NCBI GenBank assembly: GCA_965153455.1
Contig: OZ234503.1
Location: 10,855,118-10,919,117, forward strand
Source of the DNA: Sphagnum compactum
Lineage: Eukaryota; Bryophyta; Sphagnopsida; Sphagnales
Direction: 5' to 3'
DNA: 64,000 bases
A program made the position numbers and the translations under genes. Shown here one piece after another: positions 26,112-36,881 of the stretch. The notes below the pieces were generated by a model, which was given only the letters and a program-made list of their open reading frames with translations, did no database searches and had not been told where the DNA came from. Positions within the stretch are counted from its first letter, which is position 1. The number at the start of each line of letters is the position of its first letter.

Positions 26112-26922
26112 ATGAGGCTTGTTGAAGGGACTCAAGCTTTGCGGAGGATGTTAGAGGAACGCAAGGACTTGATCTGCCCGTACCACTCGCACGAGCTTGA
26201 TGCACATCAGTGTGGTTCCATCCTTTTGCAACAGATCAACGCACCGCTGCAGCTCGTGTGGTCGATCGTGAGGAGGTTCGAGAAGCCACAAGCGTACAAA
26301 CGCTTCATCCAGGCTTGCTCCATCACCACGGGAGATGCCAGTGTTGTAGGAAGCATTCGAACGGTGCAATTGGTGTCAGGTATTCCCGCCACTTCCAGTG
26401 TCGAGCGGCTCGAGATACTGGACGACGACCAACACATCTTCAGCTTCAGAGTGCTCGGCGGTAGCCATCGCTTGCAAAACTACTGGTCTGTTACATCGTT
26501 ACATGAGCTCGAGATCGGTGGCAGGCTTGTGACCTTGGTCATGGAGTCATATGCTGTGGATGTTCCAGAAGGCAATACGCGGGATGAGACACAGATGTTT
26601 GCGGATACCTTTGTGAGGTGTAACCTGAAATCTCTGTCTAAGGTTGCAGAGCAGCTTGCCATGCAAGAAGAGCTGCTGCAGCTGGACACTCAGCACAAGG
26701 TGAAGTCTTTGCTGCTGTTTCCCGCACCCCTTTGTTTTTCTCCCCCTTCCTTTCTGAGGGACTACCATGTTTGCCCTTTTGGCATCAGACTCTGTCAGAA
26801 CTCATCTGCAGATCCTGATATATGTCATTCTTATGCAACTATGTGATAGTCGACCAGCCAATCCTTGGATGATCTGAAGATCGCTCAATCTCCTCCTTGT
26901 GTGTTTGTGTATGCAGGATTAG
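26112..26922 (+). CDS. PYR/PYL/RCAR abscisic acid receptor
   Basis: A START/Bet v 1-fold receptor that binds ABA in the cytosol and nucleus and then inhibits clade A PP2C phosphatases. Exons 26112-26699 and 26917-26922 give 197 residues; the second exon supplies only one Asp codon and the stop. Visible family features: [17 protein letters not shown] with the ABA-carboxylate lysine K63; gate loop SGIPA at 89-93; latch HRL at 119-121; [11 protein letters not shown] from 145; and [11 protein letters not shown] with N171. The gate has Ile where Leu is usual. The ATG at 26112 is the first in frame; upstream codons in that frame start only with GTG. Reading through the intron would add an unrelated tail of about 48 residues. 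It could be a monomeric-type receptor as in other early land plants, which is not provable here. Confidence 0.93.
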
Positions 26923-29900
26923 TGGTGTTGTGTCGGAATGGAACAAACTACCATCTCTATCAAAGGTTCTCTGGCAATGGGATGGTTGTTGAGGTTTATC
27001 TCCGTGCATGGCTACTACATACAGACTAATAGTGGTCATAAAGGAATCAGTTCATTAGAGATGTCAACAAAGTTGTTCCTGATCTGAATGATCGGATGGG
27101 ACTATTGTTGTTGTGGTGGCATCAGTTTTGTGTTTGAGCAACCATCTGTATCTGATCCTCACAGGAGCTTGGAGGCATCTCTGGGCTCCTTATAGATGGA
27201 GATGAAGGTGCACTATTATCTGTAGATGAAAGTGACAATTCTGGCGCTGGACAACTCTCAAAGATAAGGGTAACATGATGTGGATTGAAAGGAAGTGGGA
27301 TTGGTTCATGCAGTGATGGAGCTGTATGGTCCCAAGAATAGCTGGGGTTTGTATGCAGACAAGGAATAGCACTGAAGAGCATTTGGTGAAGTAACTGTGC
27401 TTTCTAGGGCTGTATTGCAGTATACTTTCACAATTTCATCTCCATAAATTATGCTTGGATATTGGTGTTGAGTAGAGCTTGTTGGACATATATTAGCATG
27501 AAAATGTTGCGACTTTCCAACAGCTCAAGTTTCAATAATGTATTTTCGGCTTCTTTCTTTCCTGCTGTTTCTGAGCTTGATATGCAGATGTAAACTATCT
27601 TGGAGTCTTGAAGTTGGAATCTGAACCATTGGATGTCAGATGCCAGCATATCAGCTTGTCCCTGAGAGTGCTTCCCACATTGCATGCTTTTCTGGGTGTC
27701 AGATGCATCCAAGGGAATTCATCAATTTCAGCAGTTTTCAGTGGCATCCATCACTACATACCTACTCGCTGTAAGTATTGAACTGTCAATTATTTCTTGA
27801 AATGGCCCCTCAAGTGATCCTTCTCCCTTACTCCTTTTGCACAAAACCCCTTCAATCCTTCTGTGTTATCCACGTTTCAGTCAGATAGCAATTGTTTGAG
27901 TGGTGGATGGAATTTGACCCAATGCAAATTTTGGCTAAATCCCTGATCTGAAGTGCAAATTGGTCACTTGATATCTTATCCATCAAGTGGACCACTCAGT
28001 TGCTGTCACTTCAAGTAACAGCTGTAAGATGTCACTTCATTGTGTGTTATTGTAGGAGAAGATGTTGTGTAATAGCTAAGTACTGCAAAAGGGTGTGCTG
28101 TACCACACACCCTTAGTCTAACATAAATCTAAACCTAAATTGTCACTCCTTGATTTTGAGGCATTTTGCAATGCTTTGTTCCTATGTAGCTCAAGATCTT
28201 GAAAACACATCAACACCTGGCTTGGTGCTAGGTTCATGCAACAAGTATGAATTGAACAAGTTAGCAGGGGATCAAGAGTGCGTCTCTCATGTTAACTCCA
28301 CAGCATGTAAAGTGGAACCAATTAGCAGTGATGAACAAAAGGGAACTTTCTGGGAGTGTCTGACCCCCCATGCATGTAAAGTCCCTTTTGTGCACAACAT
28401 TTCACCTAAAGATTCTCCATGTGAAGTTTCCTTGTAGATTTTTGGTCTTTGGAGTTTGTGTAGTGCAAAATCCTTAAAAAGTGTGTTGTTTTCACATGCT
28501 GTTCTTGCTTTAGAGAAGATAGGGAATGGAAATGACTTTTTGTACTAGAGAAGTGGCCCTGAATGGTGGATTCAACCAGATAAGCCTTCGGTGGGCAAGC
28601 CATGTCGGCCAGGCACAGTAAGGGCGCATCTGGCAGAATCCCCAGTTCACGGCCTATTCTATTCTCGTGTGTTAAAAAGCCAGGGAAGGCTATAGCCAGA
28701 GTGCACGATCCAATGGATGCTTGTTATGACTCTGTTGTGGATGAACTTCAACTGAGTTAATATCTGGTTTCACCTTGGTAACCCATTTTGAAAGAATTAG
28801 GTCATAAATGTAGGTAGATAGGTAGGAAATTAGGTGACTACTAACTAAGTGGATACCTACTGGTAAGTGGGTAATACTACTGAGTAGGTAAGGGCTGCTT
28901 TGATTACTTATCTACTAGGTTGTTAGTAGTTAGGTAGTGAAAGAAAGCAACTGAGCTAACCACCATGGTTAAGTAGGAAATTGGAACCCAACAGAAAACT
29001 GTTGGCTGATCATTTACCCATCCATCATTTACCATCCATCCTACTCTGTGGACTGGTGGGTGCTGGTTCCCTCTGGCCAGTGAACACAATGAGAACTACA
29101 GGGAACAATTGCTGAATCTGCAGGGCTGCAGAGTCCCTTGCAAGTTCTGTTTGGACTTTACTTTGGGCCTCTTAAGTTATCCCATACTCTCTCACAAGTG
29201 GTGTGTAGATGTGATCCAAAAGCAATTTTGATGGAAAGAAGCTCCAAGAGATTGCATGTTTGTGAAGTCTTTTTTTTTTGTGACCATGAAGATCCATGGG
29301 TTTGCTGACAATCCAAACAAAGCAAAAAGGTAGTGGAAAGAAGAAGAAGCTTCAAAGGAAAGCACTCAGGCTTGCTGCATTTTCTATGCTTATTTTGGTT
29401 TTGGGGTTTTCTTGCTTTGTTTTTTCTCCTTTTTCCTCTTTTATTGGGATTTAGGGTTTGCTTTTGTTGGGGTCTGTTGCTTTTTGAAAAAAATCCCCCT
29501 CTCTTTTTCTTTTTTTTTGGAGAAAAATTGATGGCTGCACTTCCCTTGGATGAGGATTAGATAGGAAAATTGATGGCTGCACGTCTCTTGTATGAGGTTC
29601 TAATCTTTAGTTAACTTTGCAACCTAGTAAGTAGCCTAACCTTCATCCTAGGGTATCTAGAATTTTGACCTTAGGGTAGGCCAACTTTCATCCTACTGTT
29701 TAGGTCACCTCCTAGACTTTATTTTATTCTACCTAAGGTTTTTCACCTTAGGATAAGCCTTTGCAATATCTGGGTCAATTTTGGTGTTTTGTGCCTAGGG
29801 CCCCTTATTTTGGCCATGGTCCCCACCATGGTGCTTTTGACCAAGCAACCCCAGTTTGGGTGATCCCCCATTAATGTACTAGTCACAATAGCCCTTCCAC

Positions 29901-30112
29901 AATACCCATGGGATTTTCTTGATTTTTTAATTTTTTTTTAAAAAAAAATCTTTAAAATCACATGGGAGGTGGTCAAATGAAGGGTGATGAAATGAAGGGC
30001 AGAAATATTTAAAAAGAATTTTGGGGTTTTTTTTACCATGTTACCAATGAAGGTGCTGGTTCACCCAAGGTGGGTTTTAGGTCAAAATTTAGTGATGTAA
30101 CCAAACTGGCAA
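26923..30112. other. Intergenic DNA between the ABA receptor and RMD5 genes, left part
   Basis: Probable 3' UTR of the receptor gene, then non-coding DNA. A 95-codon frame at 28150-28437 and an 86-codon minus-strand frame at 27122-27382 have no family resemblance. About 28.8-28.95 kb and 29.6-29.75 kb are rich in TAGGTAG/CCTAG words resembling the array at 44.2-44.9 kb. Confidence 0.45.
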
Positions 30113-30325
30113 TCATTATGGAGTATATAGTAGCTTAAGGGAATTTGGCACATAGGTAATAGGTCTATTTATTTTTATATGAGGATTTCTGAAGGAGAAT
30201 CTTTTGGCTTATGTTGAAACTTGAGATGAGTTATAATAGTGTTATAATATCTTGAAGGATTTTGATTTCTTTTAGAGGAATTTTTGGAGAATTGTGCTTT
30301 TTTCCATGGTAGTGAAATATTTGAG
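30113..30325 (+). repeat. Dispersed repeat, copy 1 of an inverted pair
   Basis: This segment (TAGTAGCTTAAGGGAATTTG, then ATATGAGGATTTCTGAAGG and TTGAAACTTGAGATGAG) recurs on the opposite strand at about 54672-54935 with scattered substitutions and small indels. No coding frame. It is an unclassified dispersed element. Confidence 0.75.
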
Positions 30326-31564
30326 TTTCCATCATTTTTCCTTTTGCCTTAAGATAGATTTCAATGTAAAATGGCAAGGCCACATTGTCCCATTCACTTA
30401 ACCCTTGTTTGCTTTATGGGTTCAGTGAATGGGACAATGAAGAGGAATCAAAGTTTATATTGGACATCATCCATTATTGTATGGAGTTATAACTTATTGG
30501 AAGATTCTTAAATCAGCAACAGGTCCTTATTGCACACAGTACAAAAATAATGCTTACTTCTTCTTTTTTTTCCCTGACTGCCCATCTGCCCATCCAATAA
30601 ATATGTGTCCAAACACATCTTGGTGCTTTAGAAAAAATGTATAGAAACATGCATAACAACACAGACCCAAATTGTGTCCAAAAAGGGCAGCATCCTCTTT
30701 TTCTTTTTTTTTGGGGAGGGGAGAAAAAGATGGATTGGGTCAAAGGGCAGACATGAAAAAATGAGCAGGGTACTGCCTGCAGGACCCTTTGATAATTTTG
30801 AATCTTTCTGCAAAGGATTACAAACCCTTTAGGACAAGTGCAACAAGGCCCACCCCCTATTTGGGCACCTACTAGTAGTGTATACCATATGAAGCAAAGC
30901 TACACACATTGAAGAGTGTACTTCATCCAAAACAAAAGTACAGCGCATTTTAGCACTACCAGGGGACCTCGGAAAGATGCCTAAAGTGGCCAAAGGGTCC
31001 TAAACGTAGGCCGTGCAAAAGTATTATTACTGCATTGGGCAATTGGGCAGGCAGGACAAAAAAAAAGAAAATGGAGATCGGTAGTTTTGTACTGTCTGCA
31101 TTTTAGTACCCTTGGCTGGTTTTTACCCATCTTCCCGGGGGATCGGTTCTTACATTGGGACCTACCCAGATAGATACCTACCTACCTGCAAAGAATTGAG
31201 AATATTCAAAAGAAGTATGGACTATCTACATTCCAAAAAGTTCCCTTTTTTCATAAAAGGAAAAAATCACTTTGTTATTTTCTCAGCTGCCTGCTGCATG
31301 CAGGTTTGATCCCAGGGTTTTTTTTTTTTTTTCCAATTTTTAATATTGAAAAAATTTATTTGCAAAGTCGAGGAATTTTTCTCAAATTTTCACAATTTTT
31401 TTTGTTGAAATTATGTGAATGAAATGTTTTTCCGGATTTTTTATTAAAAAAACACTGTAAATTGCTGCTACGAAGATTTTTTTTAAAATGAAATTGAAGG
31501 TCGATTTTTGTTTTTAAAAAAAGGGGTCGGGTTTATAGATACATGTCGGGAGTATGGAATCTCT
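30326..31564. other. Intergenic AT-rich DNA
   Basis: No supported gene. Long T runs at 31317-31335 and elsewhere; 31320-31500 is almost pure low-complexity T/A. Confidence 0.5.
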
Positions 31565-31640
31565 GACACTCAACCCAGTGGTGCAAGTCGTGGCCCTTTA
31601 GGAACAAGTCCTTGTTAGGTCATGCGTTCGAACTCGGATT
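31565..31640 (+). repeat. tRNA-like SINE remnant
   Basis: The sequence has an A-box-like CAGTGGTGCAAGTCG at about 31575 and, 45-50 bases later, a B box (GCGTTCGAACTCG). This is the polymerase III promoter layout of tRNA-derived SINEs. No clover-leaf can be drawn. It sits about 0.6 kb before the RMD5 start codon, within that gene's upstream region. Confidence 0.5.
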
Positions 31641-32213
31641 CCCACAACATCGTCCTCCTTCTCCCTCTTCATTGCGTTGAGCCCTCCCCCCCCCGCCCTT
31701 CTCTCCACGCACCCGCGCTGCTCTCGTGTGGCGCACTGCGAGCCAGAGCCGAAGCCGAAAGCCTCGGAGAGGGGGAGGACGAGGAGGAACAAGAAGAGGA
31801 GCAAGAAAAAAGACAGTTTTGGAAAGGAGACTATCGTGGTGATGCAACGTTGTGGGGACTTTTTGTAGTCCCTGGCTGCTGCTGAATTCTTTTGAGTTTG
31901 GTTTGTTCAGTGCGGAGGTGGTAGTGGTGTCTGGTGGTGGTGGCCACGAGGGAGAGGGATGCTCATCTTTCACAAAAAGAGGGAGAGCAAATGCATTGAG
32001 AAGTTGGTTGTGATTTGGACGTTGTTTTAGGGATTCCGTTGCACAGGCGGGAATAGAGGAAAAGGGTCTACCGTTTGATGAGGAATCTCGTGCAGTGCGT
32101 TGCGGAGTAGGAGGAAAGTGGATGCAGACAGACAGGATAGGACAGACAAGACAGACAGAGATAGACACAGAGACACAGAGACACGGAGGTCGAGATAGAT
32201 ATTCAGTGGCAGA
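31641..32213 (+). promoter_or_regulatory. GC-rich promoter/leader region of the RMD5 gene
   Basis: The region is distinctly more GC-rich than its surroundings and has a CAGA/ACAGAGAC microsatellite at about 32120-32190, directly before the start codon. The assignment as promoter plus 5' leader rests on position and composition. Frames here on both strands are by-products of the composition. Confidence 0.4.
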
Positions 32214-35005
32214 ATGGATTTAACCCTAATTCAGGAAGCTTTTGATCGAGTATCCAAGAAGCAGAAGATAGGCTACACGAAGACGCAGGATGTGATCGAC
32301 AAAACGCTTCATGAGCTCCAGGTAGCTGTGCAGCAAATGAGTGACATCTCGGACTCGTCGTCGACCAACGACCAGAGGCCTCTGCTCATAGGATTGCAAG
32401 GGAAATTGACCGAGCTTGGACCGTCGAATCAGGTACACACCTTCTCGCCACATAACCTATCTTATCTTCCAAGATCACTTACTTTGAGGCTTCTCTCTAT
32501 GGAACTGTGGGTACATGCTCATCAGACAAGAAGAAGAATGGGTTGAAAGGGAGAAAGTATTATTGAGGTGCTCCAGCCATGCATATGCCCTGCAGGACAT
32601 TCTCTTAGGGTAGAGAATCTCTAAGGTTTTGGCAATCCTTGCTGTGACCATGGTCGTCATACCCCTTTGACTACCTATGCAGAGGTTTAAAGTGACCAGA
32701 TTGCTTTTGCAAAGTCATGAGTCATGATGTCTCCACTAACATCCTCTCAGTAGGCCTCAAAGTGTAGGCATGGTTGTTCCGACTCAAAGTTCAATATGTG
32801 ATTTTCATGGATTCTTTGTACAGATTTTTGTGAATGCAGAGTATTATCTGGGACTTTTCTCCACAGTCCAGTAGTTGATGACAAATCCTTGGCATGAAGT
32901 TCATGTACTTTCTTCTTCATCTCAATGTTCAAATTTCATCCACATAACCTAATTTTCATGTCTGAGTTGTGCTGGTGTTTGTGCAGCTGTGAGGGTCTTC
33001 ATGTGGTTGGTGATGTTTCTGCTTGTTGAGCTCCTGCATTATGGCAGAGTAAGGGGCTGTTGATATGTTGTATGGCATTGCCTTTCCTCTTACTTACTAC
33101 CAGTGTTTACAGGTGGGCGCTTTGCAGAAGGATGTAAACCTGGCAGTGAGTAAATATGGAAAATTGCTTGACAGGGCCTTTTGTACCGATATAGCAAAAG
33201 CATACAGAGAAGCAGAGTTTAATGGACATCTCATCAATGAGATTGTGGCTGTGCACTTCTACCGCCAAGGCCTGTTCGACTTGGGTGATTGCTTTGTGCA
33301 TGAAACTCAAGAACCCAATGCAATGGCACTTAAGACTCCTTTTTTTGAAATGTATCAGAACTTGGAACAGTTACGGGCAAGGAATTTGGAACCAGTGCTA
33401 AATTGGGCAAGGCAGAACAGGCCTGCATTGCAGAAGAAGGTTTCCCACCTCCTCACTCCCTGTCTCTATTCCATAATCCCTGTGTTTTCCTATTGCTTGT
33501 ATGTCACATGAAAAGCAACATTTCTGGTTTGATAGGCCTTTTGTTCTGCCGCAGAATGGGCATTACCTATAACCCTATGTTTCACATCTCTAATGATAGG
33601 GGAGTGGCCAGATTATGGAATTAAAGGATTTTGGGGTTCAGAATGCCCAGTCATATTTACTCCAAATAATTTTATGGGATGTTGTAGTAATCTGACATCT
33701 GCTGTTTTGTGATGATGCAAACAGGGCTCATCCCTTGAATTTCAATTACATCAACTCCAATTTGTGCATGTGCTTCACAATGTTGGGCGTGCTGAAGCCC
33801 TGCAGTATGCAAGGGCATCATTTGGTCCATTTGCATCTTGCCACATCACTGATATACAGAGGCTTATGGGTTGCCTACTTTGGGCAGGCCGCCTGGAAGC
33901 ATCCCCATACTCAGATCTGCTAGCTCCCTCCCACTGGGATGCAGTTGCACTTGAATTTACCAGGGAGTGTTGTAATCTTCTGGGCCAAGCATATGAAAGC
34001 CCATTGCAAGTGACGGTGTCTGCAGGATCACAAGCCCTTCCAACATTGATAAAGCTTGTGACAGTCATGGCAAATAAGAAACAGGTGAGATTGTCCAAAT
34101 CAATGTTTTGTGTCTGTGTTGGTGTCTTTGTGTACTCCTGCAGACTGTAACCTGGAGGTCTGTAGTCTCCAACCTCATGGATCACTAGTTTCAAGTCTTT
34201 GGCAATATCCATATTGTCAAGGCATGTGGTCATCTATTGTCTGATGTCTTGGTCACAGTACAGCATGACTGATCACAACTTGAATAACACTGGGGGCTGG
34301 GGCCACATGGAGCTGTGAATTCTTTCCTGGAGGAGATTAGCCGTTTGGATATCTCTGATCATTGCCACTAGGGCTTGTGAGCAGGCTGTGTCTTCTTGTT
34401 TTCCTCTTTGGGCCTTGTATCTGTGTGGGGTTGGCACAAATTTGTGCTATGTGTGTGGCTCCCTACCCACACACAAAGACAAGATGTTGCTTGTCATAAA
34501 CATCAGTGGGAATAGTCTCTTGGAAACTTTCATCCCCCCTGACAGCTACTAACTCTGCTTGAGTGACCGCTCATCAGCCTCAGCCTCCCATTTTGGATTG
34601 CCAAATCGATACTTTTCTAGAAACACATGTGGAGTCCATTTATTTTCAGGTGGTCGCAATATTATGTGGTGGGTAGTGTACAACTGCATGGTTTCATATG
34701 AGCAATTAAGGGTCAGACTAAGTTGATGTGATGATTGTGTGGTTGACTTGCAGGAATGGCATACAATGAAACAGCTGCCTGTTGAAACTCAACTGGACAA
34801 TGCATTTCAGTTTCATTCCATATTTGCATGTCCTGTATCCCGTGAACAGAGCACAGCTGAGAACCCCCCAATGCTGATGGCTTGTGGTCATGTCTTGTGC
34901 AAACAGTCAATTCAGAAGCTTGTCAAGGGCAACTCAAGGACATTCAAGTGCCCTTACTGTCCATTGGAAACCACATCTTCTCAATGTCGACAAATTTATT
35001 TTTGA
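32214..35005 (+). CDS. RMD5: RMD5-type subunit of the GID/CTLH E3 ubiquitin ligase
   Basis: Exons 32214-32432, 33113-33439, 33725-34084 and 34754-35005, all in phase 0, give 385 residues, the usual length for plant RMD5 homologues. Order: N-terminal helical part; LisH (about 110-146, FNGHLINEIVAVHFYRQGLF); CTLH and CRA helices (about 147-302, with LQFVHVLHNVGRAEALQYAR); C-terminal RING-like domain (328-372). The RING is non-canonical in the way known for this family: CPVS opens it, followed by CGHVLC and CPYC, so one zinc-binding Cys of the first pair is missing. The C-terminus SSQCRQIYF is also typical. Rmd5 pairs with a Gid9/MAEA-like RING subunit in the large CTLH complex, which in yeast targets gluconeogenic enzymes; plant substrates are poorly known. 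Identification is secure. Confidence 0.95.
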
Positions 35006-36881
35006 TGCAGAAAGTTATGTTGGTGCTTTGGACCTCTATTGGTATTATCATTAGAGATACTGAAATAGAGCCACTTGCATGCTCTGTACAGAATTCATGG
35101 GGCTCAATTGTAGATGGATCAGATGTCCATATAGGTACACCTTGACCAGTATATTGTGTTAAATGGGTCTCTGTTTGTGATGTAGCCTAGAAAACATGGG
35201 GCATTATCAGGGCTGCTTGATGAGTACTGAGGTGCATTCAAACCTACAAAGTCAACAAGCGCAACTTAAGTGGTCAGATCCTAGCCTGATTTAACTGGTT
35301 ATGGATATCCAGAACCAATTATGTGTCTTTTCAGTGCCCAAGGAAAGGTTGGTTTCACTACCCTTGTGAAGATGGCATAAGGAAAATGCAAACACCTTTG
35401 TTATGGGCTAGGTTGTAGAAGTGAGAGGAATTCAACTTTGAACTATTTTGCCATTCAAAAGCCAGGTCTCTTGCATCTTTTAAGCAATACTCAGCGCAGA
35501 TCTTACAGCCTTAACTGTAGAGCAGCAAATTTCAGTGCTTTCCTTCACCTTGCCACATCATAAACCTTGTCAGCAGTACAATCCAACAAAATATTTTCTA
35601 GCAACAGGTTGATTTCCACATCTGATTGGTTTAAAATTATTCTATTGAGGTGTTGGGATGGGTTATGCACTCTTGAAACCACTTGTGGCCAGTTGAACTT
35701 GAGTATGTTGAAGCTTTGCAGGATGCTACTTACTTATTTATTCATTCAGTTTGCTTGAATTGTTCATTTCGGTTTCTGGCTTGCTTTTCACTCTCATATT
35801 CAAATGCTGTTCGATCAATAGAATGTGAAGTAATACATATGTCACGTTTTGCTGTTACACAAATAAGAATAAACTACCCTTTGGTTGTTTATTTATCTAT
35901 TACTAGTCAAGCAAAGCCAATAAAATCATAGGGTAAAGAAATCAACAACTAAAAGTCACATTGTCACAACAATAAGTCCTTGAAGCTGATTCTGGACCTC
36001 CAAGTCCAGAATCTAGAGACTCTCCAAAAGGAGTCTGTTGTCACTCTCATTCAGTTCCCTTTGGTGTTGTAGCCTAAAGAGATGGCAACAAATATGTTCT
36101 TTTCGGTGTTCAATTAACTTGGGCTGATTGTGTGAAGGCAGGTCACATCAAAAGGCAATGACAAGTCAATGAGCACAACACTCCTAGAAAACAAGAGATT
36201 GCAATTATCAAACACATAAAGAAAGAATGCACATTAGTTCAAACCCAAAAATGAACATGTAGCAGATGTCAATCCTAATCCTGCATAACATTGCATCTCC
36301 TTACATGTTTTCTCCATATAGCCACGTCTGAGCTTGTTGTATGGCTCCCATGATATTTGACACCAAATGCCATATGATGTGCTTATGGAAAAGATTCCAC
36401 AGATGCACTCTCGTCATTTTGGATACAACTTGCTGTGAGATTTAACCTGGTTGCCATTGTGTCCACCATTCCCAAAAGAGCAGCATTAGTTGGGCTCTTC
36501 AGCTTGAAAGTTAAAAACGGTGAACTGCATAGCCTTCTTCACCTGATGTCAGCATGCAGAAAAACTTTTGGAACCATCATGAGATAGCTCAATGAACAAG
36601 TGCATGCTGCATGATAAATTGTTCCAACCAACATTATCCTTCCATGTATTTCAAGAGGAATGATGTTTGACAAGCTAATGTGCAAGCACAGCACAAGGCT
36701 CATATGACAGTAAGTTTTTTGCATTAGATGCTACATGGCATTGTCAATGTGGAGATTGATCAGAATGCAGAGGCAACCTAAATCACTAGTGAATTCAACA
36801 TGACAACTTTGAAATCTGAATTCTGTTGTAATAATGTAAGTCACCTTGGTGGAAAATGAATGGAGCAACATTCCTTCCTTG
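35006..36881. other. Region between the convergent RMD5 and Trm1 genes
   Basis: RMD5 (plus) and Trm1 (minus) end towards each other, so this holds both 3' flanks. No other coding frame has support. Confidence 0.5.

Noticed and set aside
28150-28437. 95-codon plus-strand frame between the ABA receptor and RMD5 genes
   Set aside because: No recognised domain and no convincing neighbouring exons; kept as intergenic.
31622-32168. Long frames on both strands upstream of RMD5
   Set aside because: They arise from the GC-rich leader and oppose each other; no family resemblance, and the gene model starts at 32214.
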